From NCBI GenBank assembly GCA_016490735.1, contig JAEMWC010000009.1, forward strand, positions 1,022,501 through 1,086,500: a stretch of 64,000 bases of DNA. The letters run 5' to 3'. The notes below the pieces were generated by a model. The model made no database searches. It had not been told where the DNA came from and worked only from the letters and a program-made list of their open reading frames with translations. A program made the position numbers and the translations under genes. Numbering within the stretch: position 1 is the first letter of the stretch; each line of letters begins with the position of its first letter. This stretch comes from Pachyseris speciosa. Taxonomy: Eukaryota > Cnidaria > Anthozoa > Scleractinia > Pachyseridae. Positions 10,882 through 47,366 of this stretch are shown in pieces.

Positions 10882-11952
10882 ATATATTTGCGGGCCTTTT
10901 TTTTTTTTTTTTCGTTTCTCTTTTTATTCTTCTTTTACAAATATTTTTTGCAAGTGTTGTAATTATTGTTCTCAATGGTTGTGCTGTAAGGCAATTTTGT
11001 AATTTTAGAGGGATATATGTTGATAGGGTTCTAAAGAAATAGACTCCAACACAAGCTAAGCGCTATGCGTCCGATGTAAGAAAGACAGACTTCTCTCTAT
11101 TCTTTTGTTTAGCGCTAAATTAGGGATACAATACTGTTTTTTGCAAGCCCGAGGTTAGGCTAATTGTAGCCTCTTGTTTATTACAAGTTGTCGTACGTTC
11201 GTGCTAAAACATGGCGATATTATAGGAATTAAGGACGAATTGCATGGAGACCGTAAAACTGCAAACTCTTGAAACGCCACAAAATAGAAGAAATAGAAGG
11301 TAATAGAAATAACTTTCAATGAAACACTGCATTCCGATAAAGTAGAACACCGTACAAAGCAATAGTCAAAATGGCGGAAAACAGTAAAGCAAGATGGATC
11401 GAAAAAAAGCAATATGGCGGAAGAAAAATCACAAACGAGGCTCAATATTTCGCGTTGCTTCAGGCTAACTATTGTTTCCTGGTTTCGGGCTTAGATTCAA
11501 TTGTTTGTTTGTTTGTTCCTTTTTTACACTGATTAGGAGGTTGGTTGGCTTCACAAGGTTTTTGGGACCCACGTATGTCCGTTTGTTTTTCCACGTATTA
11601 TAGTTTCTTCGGCGGGCTGTGCTAAAGGGGAATGGCTAGCCACCCGATCCACCTTCCCACCCCCCCCCCCCTTCCTGGATCCGCTCCTGAACCGTGAAAG
11701 TCTGGAAAAGGTCGAAGTAACTATGCAAATACCAGCTAGAAAGATTTGCCTTTGGGTCGTGTTTTCACAACTTTGTTTGTTCATTTAAAGGTTCGTTATG
11801 ACAACCAAAATTCCATAGGAATTTAAGTAGACTCAAAAGTTATACAGTTATACAGTGATATAACAGAGGGGAAATAATTTTTCCCTGGTTCGCTTCATGT
11901 GAGACAACATGGAAGTTATTTACTCACTTGTCTATCACTTTTTCAGGCCATC

Positions 11953-37238
<25,286 letters not shown>

Positions 37239-37484
37239 TCTGTTCTTGTGATAAGTAATTCATGGAAAATGACCTTTTTAAAACGATGGACACATTTTCC
37301 CTCTGACACGAACGAGGGCAAGGAACATCCTCTGGTGTTGTTACAACTTAGGGGAAAAATGAATTTCAAAGATTATACGGAGCGTTCAACTGCTCTATAT
37401 TCCTGTCACGGCGTTTTTACAGACTAATTTATTTTTAGATTGAATTTCTCGCCAATATCAGACTCCCGCAGGAGCCCCGATGAC

Positions 37485-37605
37485 CAATCACGAGTCGCTG
37501 CATGTGCCACGAGTATCTGCACGTGCAGAGCTTTCGCTCATTAAAACTGTTGTTTTGTGGCGCTCTCGTTGCCGTTGCTCTTCTTGTTGCCCTTTTTCGC
37601 GGGAA
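37485..37605. mobile_element. Fragment of the 10360-type MITE
   Basis: Shares TGCACGTGCAGAGCTTTCGC, then TCATTAAAACTGTTGTTTTG and TCTCGTTGCCGTTGC with the right half of 10360-10729. The left end is absent. It lies in the 3' flank, possibly the 3' UTR, of gene B. Confidence 0.6.
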
Positions 37606-37672
37606 AAGATAGTCTAAACATAGATCGCTCTCTAAAAATGCCATGACATAAACTTAGTATTGGATTTGGCTC

Positions 37673-37678
37673 AATAAA
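37673..37678 (+). promoter_or_regulatory. Candidate poly-A signal of gene B
   Basis: AATAAA about 435 bases after the stop codon, in CTCAATAAAGTTTCATT. It would place the MITE fragment at 37485 inside the 3' UTR. Confidence 0.4.
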
Positions 37679-37998
37679 GTTTCATTCAGGGACCGGCTCC
37701 GCTACGCTCCCACCCCTTACTAATTTCGTTTATTTGTATTCATTTATTGTATACCTCATCAATGCTGCAAAGACAAAACAATAACCCTGCGCGACTGATA
37801 AAGCAGGATTTCTCACTCGGCGGCAAAGGAGACCTGGCTTTGTAATTTCGTACAGGAATCGCTGCTCAGTTTTTGCTTCCTCTTTCTCAGTCGTGAATTT
37901 TTCTGCTACCCTCGCGGTTGACAGTCTATTTTCCAGTCCTTTGAACTTTGCCGCTTTCGGCATACTTAAACGCGGGGGATAATTATAAATGACACTAA

Positions 37999-38118
37999 GG
38001 CCCGGTTCAAACGTCAAACTTTACATGTGCTGAACCTAATGCAAATGAGGGAAAACAATAGATTTTTCTCATTTGCCTTAGATTCGGTACATGTGAAGTT
38101 CGACGTTTGGACCGGGCC
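37999..38118. mobile_element. Hairpin MITE, GGCCCGGTTCAAACGTC ends
   Basis: A 120-bp imperfect palindrome. The left arm GGCCCGGTTCAAACGTCAAA continues to CTAATGCAAATGAG; the right arm is the inverse, CTCATTTGCCTTAGATTCGG continuing to GACGTTTGGACCGGGCC. Only a short loop separates them. Confidence 0.75.
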
Positions 38119-41061
38119 CAGCGTTCCCGAGCGGAGCCATACTCCCCGTATGGCCCGCTACGTTATGTAACCCGGCTGTAGACAGACAGGTAGAAACTAA
38201 ACTACCTACGAAGATAAACTAAGAGCTTCAGTGCGTCTCGAAAAACGCGCAGCGCAATGTTGATGGAAGGATTATCTGTTTTGGGACGTTCTCTATACAG
38301 ACCAGCCGTTGGAGCTGTCTATTTTTTATGAAAATTGTTTCTCGAATTGTTAGCTATAAAAGCAATAGTGGGACTGTATAGTTTATCGATATAAACTGTG
38401 TGCTCTAGTTTATCACCTAATCACCTAATTGTTGATAATTATTTTCAAATATTGAAGGAATGGTCATCCTTTTAAACTTAATGAACTATAAGCAAGACGG
38501 CAAGCGTGAGTTTTCTATCGACTATAGTGTGAATAAATAAAAGAAATGGAAAAGAATTGAATTGACCCAGATAGTTAGGGCAGGTAACAAAGTCGATAGA
38601 CAGCGAGAGTGAGTCGTGATACTTGACCGATCTATTTAAAACAGAGAGATTCGATAAAAGCCGCATATATAACAGTTCTGACATGTTGATTTCTAAGTTG
38701 AGCAGTTCTCCTTACGCACGTTCCCAAGCAGTTTATCGAAAAGTATACCCTCAGCCCCTTTCGTGACTTCCGCAGCAAATCAGGGTTTGCCTACGAGGCG
38801 GACACCGCATGGGATATACAAATGGAAAATTATCATTCTACTGAGTTTAGAATGACCTTAAATTCTCGCAAAGTTAAGGTAGCTCTGACTCTCTTTCAAC
38901 ATTTTTTTTTCAACATTGCAAAGAATTGCATCTCAACAAATATGGGGGTCACGTGGCTTGATTTCGAGTAATAATCACTTTAAGTCAGCGAAACCTATTT
39001 GAAAACAACGATGACCCTAACATGTTTCTCGCTGGTTGGGTATCTTTTTGATACCTTTACAGTAATGGTATCAACCGATGTATAGTGGAAGTATTGCTCC
39101 ATCAAATTATAAGGCTGTAAAGTTCTGTAAAACGGTCGGTTGAGCTATCTTAAGTCGCGTATAATACCTACTGACAAAATCGCGCTGAATTAGCTCGGTA
39201 ACCAAGGAAAAACTATTAATACACAGTACGTTAAGAGTGAAAGACTATATGAAATAAGTCGAACTTGCTGATAAATAAATACGATATTGAGTTCTAAAAC
39301 TCAAATTGTATTCAGTTTAATGTAAACGCAGTGTGACATATTTGTGGTTTGTGTCAAGTCAAAACTCTACAAACCTTAACGCCCTCGTTATTGTAGCATG
39401 CACTTTCGCGATTTTTCCAATTTGTTCAACTTGCAAAATGTCGGCGAACTATCCAGAAACTAAATTTCTATGAACGGCGGTAAAGTAAAGAAAAAGAAAG
39501 AAAAATTTGCGATCACGGCTCACGTTATCGCCAAAACCTAAAATTTGGTCATTTTACGTTGTTGCTTTGCTGAAGACGGCAAAGAAATGTAAAACGCACG
39601 TGCAGAGCCATTGTTTTTGCTCATTAAACCTATTGTTTTGTGGCGTTCTCGTTGACGTTCCCTATTAGTAAATAACAAACCAACGGATAGTTTTTTTTTC
39701 GCTCTCTAAGATGTTAAAGGGGCCCTGTCTCGGCAGTTCTTGTCATAAGTTAATTGTTCAAATCGTGAGGAAGTACTGACGTTTTCTATTACGCGATCGG
39801 CCAGTCTAACGCGAAGAAATAGATTTCTAATTATTTTTTGGACAGAAAAGGAAGTAGTAATATTTTTCCGGGACACAATGACGAAAATTGAAAAAAAGTT
39901 GACAAGTTGCAATCCATTTCCTTCTCATCATCCGTAACCATAGCAACCGCAAATATGTATTTCACTGCACTTATTAAGTACTTCGTAGGAAAACCGCAAA
40001 ATGTTTTAAGTATTCCACTTTTAGCAAACAGGTTTGGGTTCAAACCCAAACTACGTGACAATGCCCCAGATAAAATATACCATATGACCAACTGCACTTA
40101 AGTTTTGCTGAATAATAATATACCGATTTAACTAACATGAACGTCTATAAAGGAATGATTCTAGACAATTCCACTCGCGGCTGCAGCAAAATGGTGTTTT
40201 TGTTACCACATGTGAACGTCAAATATAATTTATTCAAAACTTGAACAAAAAATGCACGCGCCCCATGAAACTGCACGTGCTCGCGTGCTCAGGGGTCGAA
40301 CCAAAAAATGTAACAATTTGTTCAGAAACTAATTAGCAAGTTTAAGCTTCATCGCTGTTTATCGTTTACTCTCATTATTTCCGCTGTTACCTGTAACAAA
40401 TGTTCCAAAGCGTAGGGCGATGTATTTAGATAGATCAGTTTAATTTGAAGCCATTTCGCTGGACAAAGATCACATCGGCTGTAAACTTTCCACTGTTCGC
40501 GCCAATCGCGATATGAACATTGAAGACCGAAAGATGGACAATATGTTTGGGAAACAAATTCTTCGGGTAACATTAAGGTGAGGTCTCGATTATGTTTCAA
40601 TATTGTTGTAGCTTGGTAGCATGGCTAAATGAATGGAAATTAGCTTTAAATCATGGATTGTGCAAATTCTGTCGGTTTGAGGCAGCGACGCAAACACAGC
40701 GCAAAGAGCGCAAACAGAAACTCGAGTCGATAAAGAAAACATTCTAATCGTAACGTTGAGTTTGCACACGAATATTACAGATTTTATTTGAATTCTTTCG
40801 CTTCTGTTTTTGTTGCCGTCTCCAATGAAAATCAAAGCTTAAGTGTCAGTAAACTAAGGCAGACCTGTTGGCAAGGACAGAAGGGACAACGGCCTTTTAC
40901 AAACACCGTACCATATAGAGTCAACTGGTTTATTAACACCGTAATAAGCTCCATCGTATACTGTAAACAAGAACAATACAGCCACTTGCCTTTTACAAAA
41001 ACGCCTTAAAATGTGAAATGAGCTTTAGATTGTAAATTAAGCACTTCATGCCGTTAGCCAA
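38119..41061. other. Intergenic stretch, no recognised gene
   Basis: A+T-rich sequence with only short frames on both strands. The one identifiable item is a MITE fragment at 39375-39665. Confidence 0.5.
39375..39665. mobile_element. Diverged copy of the 10360-type MITE
   Basis: Matches the interior and right half of 10360-10729: TTCAACTTGCAAAATGTCGG, AATTTGGTCATTTTACGTTG, CGCACGTGCAGAGCC and TTTTGTGGCGTTCTCGTTG. The TAGGGACCTTAAGC ends are lost. Confidence 0.65.
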
Positions 41062-41472
41062 TTGGCCATGTTCTAAACGAGTAAGGGCCTGTGAATGAGG
41101 TTTTAAAATTTATCGATTCGAAAAAATTGTTATCACTGCATGAAAGAGCATCTCAAAAATGGTCACCTAACCAACTTTGACACTGTTCAGTTGAATTGGA
41201 GCTGAAAAAAATGATTTTGAAAATTGTGAAAATTAGAGACTTCGTATGGTTTGGAGGGACACACTTTCCGAAATAGAGACATTTGCATGGGATTTTTTTA
41301 AGTTTTTAATGCATGTTATTTGGCGGCTTTTCAACCAAACGCACTCAAACTTGCTGAAAATGCTTACTTTGAGATACCCTTTCATGTGAGAATCGATTTA
41401 GTTTAATTTCATTGATTTTCAATGAACTTTGGATTTGTTCCCAGGCCCTTACTCGTTTAGAACATGACCAAT
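41062..41472. mobile_element. MITE with TTGGCCATGTTCTAAACGAG ends
   Basis: About 410 bp. The left end continues GAGTAAGGGCCTG and the right end is its inverse (CAGGCCCTTACTCGTTTAGA then ACATGACCAAT). No coding capacity was seen. Confidence 0.75.
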
Positions 41473-41689
41473 AAACTTTAACTACCTAATTAGTATTATA
41501 ATTATTAGTAATGGTCATAGGACTGAGTGGAGTCCAATTCGGTCTGTAATCATACGAGTGATAACAAAATCGGACGACCGCGCAGCGGGAGTCCGATTTG
41601 TTTATCACGAGTATGATTTCAGACCGAATTGGACGACACGAAGTTTTAGAGGGTTGTCCAATATACACAAACTGATACGGTCTGTAAAT

Positions 41690-42420
41690 GCAAGTCACGG
41701 TCTGTACGGATCGTATTGAGTTGTTGACGGTCTGTATGGTCCGTATACGGTCTGAAAAATGCATCTCATTAGCGGCACTTAGAAAATTTCAAGTGTTCTA
41801 TGGTGGATGTTGCCGGAGAAAAATGTTGACGGTCCGTAAGGTCTGTACAGACCGTAAAATAGGGAGTCGGTCCGTATACGGACTAAAAAATGAATCTCAT
41901 TAGCGGGACTGAGAAAATTTCAAGAGTGTTTTATGGTGGATGTTGCCGGTGAAACATGTTGACGGTCCGTACGGTCTGTAAAGACCGTAAGAAAGGGAGT
42001 CGTCCGTATACGGGCTGAAAAATGCATCTCATTAGCGGGATTTAGAAAATTTCAAGTGTTTTATCGTGGATGTTGCCGGTGACGGTCCGCAACCTCATTC
42101 CCAGGGCTTTTCCCTGGAAACGAGGTTGGACGGTCCGTACGATTTGTACAGACCGTAAGATAGGGAGTGGGTCCGTATACCGACTGAAAAGTGCATCTTA
42201 TTAGCGGGACTTAGAAAATTTCAAGAGTGTTTTATGGTGGATGTTGCCCGTGAAACATGTTGACGGTCCGTACGGACTGTACAGACCGTAAGATGGGAAT
42301 TCGGTCCGTATACGGACTGAAAAATACATCTCATTAGCGGTACTTAGAAAATTTTATGTGTTTTATGGTGCTTGTTGCCCGTGAAACATGTTGACGGTCC
42401 ATACGGTTTGTACAGAGGCA
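41690..42420. repeat. Array 1: about 135-bp unit, five copies
   Basis: Units begin GTTGACGGTCCGTACGGTCT and contain TCGGTCCGTATACGGACTGA and GCATCTCATTAGCGGGACTT. One unit near 42088-42130 carries a 40-base insertion that is itself a hairpin (CAACCTCATTCCCAGGG and CCCTGGAAACGAGGTTG). Confidence 0.8.
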
Positions 42421-42845
42421 TGCATGTGTTTAGTCTGTTTGTTTCGCCCTGCATTTCCTTCGGTCCGTTAGCTCCTTTCGTACAACAAGCGACTTGTTGG
42501 TGGAGCTTTAAGAACGAGGCATACATGTGTTTACAGCTGTGTTTAGTCTGTTTGTTTCGCCGTGCATCTCACCTTCACTCCGTTAGTTCCTTTCGTACAA
42601 CGAGGGACTTGTCGGCAAGCTTTAAGAACAAGGCATACTTGTGTTTAGTCTGTTTGTTTCGCCGTGCATTTCCTTCACATCGGTCCGTTTCTTTGTTTCT
42701 TTCGTACAACGAGGGAGTTGTCGGCTAGCTTTAAGAACGAGGCATACATGTGTTTAGTCTGTTTGTTTTGCCCTGGATTTCCTACAACGGGAGCTTTTCG
42801 GCTAGCTTTAAGAACGTCAGGCATACATGTGTTTAGCCTGTATTA
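42408..42845. repeat. Array 2: about 106-bp unit, four copies
   Basis: Units share AGGCATACATGTGTTTAGTC, TGTTTGTTTCGCC, CTTTCGTACAACGAGGGA and AGCTTTAAGAACGAGGC. The last unit is shortened. The open frames here follow the repeat and have no family match. Confidence 0.8.
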
Positions 42846-42849
42846 TACA

Positions 42850-43100
42850 ATTAACGGTCTGTATACGGACCGACTTACCCTTTGACGATCTGTACAATCC
42901 GTACGGATCGTGAAGCTCTCACCGGCCCCCACAGATGCGCATATAAATAACGGTCTGTATACGGACCGACTTATCCTTTGACGATCTGTGCAGTCCGTAC
43001 GGATCGTGAAGCTCTCACTAGCCCCCACAGATGCGCATATGATTAACGGACCGTCTACGGCCGACTTATCCTTTGACAGTCTGTACAGTCCGTACGGATC
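42850..43100. repeat. Array 3: about 90-bp unit, three copies
   Basis: Units share ACGGTCTGTATACGGACCGA, CCTTTGACGATCTGTACA, TCCGTACGGATCGTGAAGCT and CCCCCACAGATGCGCATAT. The palindromes GTCCGTACGGAT and GTATACGGACC match the theme of array 1 although the units differ. Confidence 0.8.
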
Positions 43101-43529
43101 GTTTGACAGACTGTATCAGTTTGTGTATATTGGACATGAGTGAAGTCTTATTACCAATTAATCATAAAAATTACAATTTCCGAGAAAAGAAGAAGAGCCA
43201 AGTTATAAAAGGGAAGACAATTTTGCATTAAATGATTGACAAATGAAGCGTAAATTATTTAATGTAGCTCTGAAATTGACTACGATCAAAATGTATAGTG
43301 ATTGTAACCAAGGTTTTGATTGGTTAATTTAAGCTACAACTTTGAATGTGATTGGTTGAATTAAAATACTACTTTGAATGTGATTGGCTTATTGAACTGT
43401 CCGATAACAAACTGTCCAATAACAAACTGTCCGATAACAACTTGGCAAGTGAATTAGTGGAAAATAGGAGTTTTTTTAAACCAATCACAATCGAGGAAAT
43501 TGTAATTTTTATGATTAATTATATCAATA

Positions 43530-43592
43530 TATTATATTATAATATTATAATATAATAATATATAATAATATAATAATATAATATTATTATAA
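43530..43592. repeat. AT-only palindromic tract
   Basis: About 60 bases of ATAT/TTATAATA with internal self-complementarity, directly left of the second fold-back element. It may be an AT-rich insertion target or a slippage product. Confidence 0.7.
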
Positions 43593-43599
43593 TGGTATT

Positions 43600-44395
43600 A
43601 GTAATGGTAATAGGACTGAGTGGAGTACAATTCAGGGAGTAATCGTGCGAGTGATTTCAAATCGGCCGAGCGCGTAGCGCGAGGCTGATTTGAAATTACG
43701 AGCACGATAACCCCTGAACTGTACGACACGAAGTCCGATTACCAATTAATTGTGCCAATAACAAAATGCGAGAAACTCTAGGGGTTGTAAAACGTATTGT
43801 ACAAAATAACCAACGGAAATGGTTGCTATTTTACAAAGCGCGAAGATTGACAACTGACACGACATGGCAGCTACTGCTCAACATACCCAAATAAGGTAAC
43901 TGTCCGATTTGGCCTGTCCGATTACAGGTGTTTGTAATCGGACAGCTCAAATCGGACAGTTTGGACCTGAAGCAAGCCACAAATAAAGGCTGTTAAGAAC
44001 CAATCACATTCGAGCATTTTGTTATTGACACAATTATAATAATAATTGGTATAATATATTACCTATTGTTTTAATTACCTAATTAGCTAGCCAATTAAAA
44101 TCATGGAAAATTTCTTAAGTGAGCAGGTTGGCAGGTCCAGATAGAAAACAAACATGGACAGAATTAAGTCTGCTCCAATGACTTTTATTCAGATACGTTT
44201 TCCTTAGATTTTGATTACAACCTTTTGGCCAGAAGCGTATGCCATGCTCTTATGTGTACATTAAATCTTTTCTGAGTTTCTCACATTTTGTTATTGACAC
44301 AACTAATTGGTAATCAGACTTTGTGTCGGCCAATTTGAAATCACTCGCCCGATTACTCTCTGAACTATACTCCACTCAATCCTATTACCATTACT
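43600..44395. mobile_element. Second element of the AGTAATGGTAATAGG family
   Basis: About 795 bp. The terminal 15 bases AGTAATGGTAATAGG are perfectly inverted at the right (CCTATTACCATTACT), and the similarity continues through ACTGAGTGGAGTACAATTCA. A terminal hairpin (GTACAATTCAGGG to CCCTGAACTGTAC region) follows the left end. An inner palindrome near 43910-43965 repeats CTGTCCGATT and AATCGGACAG. It shares termini with 41507-43160 but has a different interior. Confidence 0.75.
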
Positions 44396-44589
44396 CATCA
44401 GCAGTTCGTATATATGATCTACCTATCACAGGAATCGAAGGTATTCTGTTTGTGACAGCCAAGCGTCTCACCCAATATGCAGTCGTAATTTGCATTTGGG
44501 ATCCTGTGATGCACTAGAACCCCAGCCAGGGGCCCTATCAATGATCCTCTTTGTGGCCAGAGTGGGCTACCTGTGACTTTTGAGGTCAT

Positions 44590-44705
44590 GGCACAGTTCT
44601 CGAAGCATGGTTAGTGCTAACCAGGGATAAATACCATGACAACCTATAGGTTTTAACACATCTTAACAAATGGTTAGCGCTAACCATGCTTCGAGCAACT
44701 GGCCC
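44590..44705. mobile_element. Hairpin MITE with GCATGGTTAGCGCTAACC arms
   Basis: About 115 bp: CTCGAAGCATGGTTAGTGCT at the left and TGGTTAGCGCTAACCATGCT then TCGAGCAACTGG at the right, inverted. GGTTAGCGCTAACC is itself a palindrome. Confidence 0.7.
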
Positions 44706-45037
44706 CTGGCCTTTTACCCGAGTTTATCGTTAATTGGTTGAAATCTCTTGAGTTTCTAGTTGATAACCTAGCGGTTTGTGATATCTTTCGTGGGTTTACA
44801 GTGTATGCCAAAATCAGCCCCTGGCTTTAGAAGTCGGTATGACAAAATGATGCCGGTAATATTCAAAATCTATTGTCAAGTTCATGAATATTTACTTCTG
44901 AGCAGTCTCAAGGCTATTGTTCGGCTATTGTTAAGTGTCAACAAGACATTCATAGCTAATTAGAAAAAGTGACCGTGCGACTGACCTTCCTGAAGCCTTT
45001 TGTAAGAATCGTCAGGAGTCAACTCGATGGAGCCGAT

Positions 45038-45696
45038 CTGCAAAATAACCGCTCTGCAGGCCGATTTAGGGCTGGCTGGCAAAATGTTTGCTGAAATAAA
45101 AATCTTGCTGGCAGTGTTATTTTAACGAAATCTTGCTAGAATTTGGGTCCGTAATGAGTCTTACTGGCTGACAGGAATCAAAACACGTTATTACTGGCAG
45201 TTGTCTTATTTCAGTTTTCATGCTGGCTGAGAGTACTGAGGGCGCACTTTTACCTGCGTGAGATTGTAAATAAAGTTAATGAAAAACAAACTGTCCTTGG
45301 GCTCGTAACGCAACTTTCAAGAGTCTCAACATATTGAATAGCATGTGCTGTCAGTTGGCTTCGTATTTTGGTGGATTTTTATCTGCGAAAAGATAGGACA
45401 GATGGAAGCCTATTGCCCGTCTTGGGAACGATCTGACATTCGAAATAAACCATTCGACATATTTTGCCCAAAAATTAAGTTAAAATCAATAATTAGCTGG
45501 CTGGGTATTTTTCTTCCTTACGCGACTGCTGGCTGGCAAACTGGAAAGATTCCACCCGTGCTGGCTGGCATTTCGTGTTTGTGGCATTTTTCAACTTTGC
45601 TGGCTGGTTGAGAAACGACACGCTCGTAGCTGGCTGGGATTTTTATTTCTCAAAAGTTTTGCTCGCTGGCATTGAAGAGCGGTTATTTTTTTGCCA
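45038..45696. mobile_element. Element with GCAAAATAACCGCTCT ends and irregular GCTGGCTGG repeats
   Basis: The left end CTGCAAAATAACCGCTCTGC is inverted at the right (AAGAGCGGTTATTTTTTTGC). In between, GCTGGCTGG or GCTGGC occurs about ten times at irregular spacing of roughly 15-140 bases, often followed by CAAA, GATT or TATTTTT. No transposase frame is visible. Confidence 0.6.
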
Positions 45697-45897
45697 GGAA
45701 AGTTAAATATTAACGAAGATTGAGAGAGGGACACTCAGCTAGTGTTTAGTACATCGTACGATAAAAATTCTCAGAAAAGGTCGTTGGGTACTCCTGAATC
45801 GTCTGTTGTATAACAGTATACCGTGTGAAAGCTGTCTTTGAAATTGTGTTTTAATGAAAAAAACAGTTGCTTACGTGATCTTAAGGAGATAGTTTGT

Positions 45898-45995
45898 AAC
45901 CCTTTCACCAGCAAAGGCCTCCCCTTTGACGAGTAAAATCGTCTGGCGTTAGCCAGAGTAAAATCTATAAGGTCCCCCTCGATGGTGAAAGGGTT
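45898..45995. mobile_element. Short MITE with AACCCTTTCACC ends
   Basis: 98 bp with AACCCTTTCACCAGC at the left and GATGGTGAAAGGGTT at the right. The interior has GAGTAAAATCGTCTGGCGTT and GAGTAAAATCTATAAGG, a short direct repeat. Confidence 0.65.
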
Positions 45996-46966
45996 AATTG
46001 ATAATAATCAATCAATCAATCAAACCCCGAGGTTGTTTGAAATAATTATAATCGGATCTTCATGCCCGTCTGAAATTTTAACACTTTTCAATTTTAACCC
46101 AATTACAACTCAAGCGTAGTTAATGGTGGATATGATGAACCCACGTCAGCCAAGTCAGAACATATGCTCACTTCTAAAACGTTCATATATGCAACAATTT
46201 TCAGTATTGGAAAACAATACTTTTTCATCAAACCCCATGCTGTGGTTACATGCTCTGCAAGAACCTCTCAATTGACATGAAAGAATAATTAAGTTAGCAG
46301 TAACAATAGTTACTATTTTAAGTATCAAGTTACAAAAAAGGCGCGCCTTCAAGGCTAGATTAACCATCGGCTTGCAGTCGCCTCGGGGTAAACTTTCCTT
46401 GTTGTAAACAGCTTTTCAGTTGAGGCTCACGATTTAACCAGGTAAGTACCTCCGTTTGTTATATTTCTTTCTATCTTGCTCGAATAAGCGCTGTAGAAAA
46501 TTATGGGATTAGCATTTCTCTCTGTTGTCTTCATTTAACTTTTAACTTTCCCTCAGCCAAAAACAGTTGGAAACTGCATGGTCTTGTTCAGCGATTATGT
46601 TATTTCTTGGGAATTTTTAAGGTTACTTGAACGATCCGTACAAGTAATACTGCTAAAATATTTGGTTTGAAGAGGTAGGCTGGAATTATTCTGTACTTGA
46701 CCGTGCGCGTCGTTCGATAATTAAAGGAGGCTTTGTCGACCTGGTTTTGGATTCAACCGATCAAAAATCTAAAATTTTAATTCCTCGCTGGCGGAGCTCG
46801 TTAAATTGATACATAATGATTTAATCATTTCAGTCCATTATGTGTTAGCGTGCAAAACGCATTCTCTCGTCCAAGAAAGTAGCTCTCCAGCCGAGGACAC
46901 GCAAAAGAACACCTTTAAATCACGCAGTCGCATAATTTCAAGCAAGGCAACTAACTTTATTCATAC

Positions 46967-47358
46967 CCTGGGGGGGTACTTAAAAAATTTTCGAACGGGG
47001 AGGCTCCGCCCCGAGGTCCGACCTCTTACCCTTTTATATACCATTTTTGACAGAAAAGGTACCCCTTTCGTATACCTTCCATTGACAAATGGTACCCCTT
47101 TCGTATACCAAAAACGGGAAGTCTTCTTGTCATTTTCATGTAGCGTTCAATAAATTAAAACAGTACAGTCGTAAGGTACGTGCGTTTGAAATATTGTAAT
47201 GAAAGGCCCTGTTAAATACCTAAATGACAGATTTCCCTTCCCTTCCATATACTTCAACCCGTGAAATCCCTACCCTTTCATATACCTGAAGCGTGAAAAA
47301 GGTACCCCTTTCGGGCGGAGCCTCCCCGTATAGGCAATTATAGGGAGTACCCCCCGGG
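46967..47358. mobile_element. hAT-type MITE with 8-bp target duplication
   Basis: A 392-bp element between direct repeats ATTCATAC at 46959-46966 and 47359-47366. The ends are inverted: CCTGGGGGGGTACT at left and GAGTACCCCCCGGG at right, with a second inverted pair GGGGAGGCTCCGCCC and GGGCGGAGCCTCCCC inside. An 8-bp duplication is the hallmark of hAT transposases. The interior repeats GGTACCCCTTTCGTATACC. No coding capacity. Confidence 0.8.
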
Positions 47359-47366
47359 ATTCATAC

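Larger units (their letters stand above)
41507..43160. mobile_element. Fold-back element built of palindromic tandem arrays
   Basis: It starts AGTAATGGTCATAGGACTGA; a diverged inverse (AAGTCTTATTACCAATTA) is at the right. A terminal hairpin of about 105 bases follows the left end (GTCCAATTCGGTCTG to CAGACCGAATTGGAC, 41532-41630). Next are inner inverted repeats TTGTCCAATATACACAAACT (41656) and AGTTTGTGTATATTGGACA (43117). The interior has three different tandem arrays, annotated separately, rich in GGTCCGTACGG and the perfect palindrome ACGGTCTGTACAGACCGT. No transposase frame is present. The element class is unknown; such structures are typical of fold-back, non-autonomous DNA transposons. 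Confidence 0.65.

Noticed and set aside
42372..42885. Phe/Cys-rich repeat protein frames
   Set aside because: They follow array 2 of the fold-back element.
41690..43100. CRISPR-like arrangement of repeats
   Set aside because: Units are contiguous tandem repeats of 90-135 bp without unique spacers, and the DNA is eukaryotic.
46379..46450. Possible 5' UTR exon ending in a strong donor (AACCAG then gtaagt)
   Set aside because: A lone donor without promoter, frame or a matching acceptor is not enough to call an exon.
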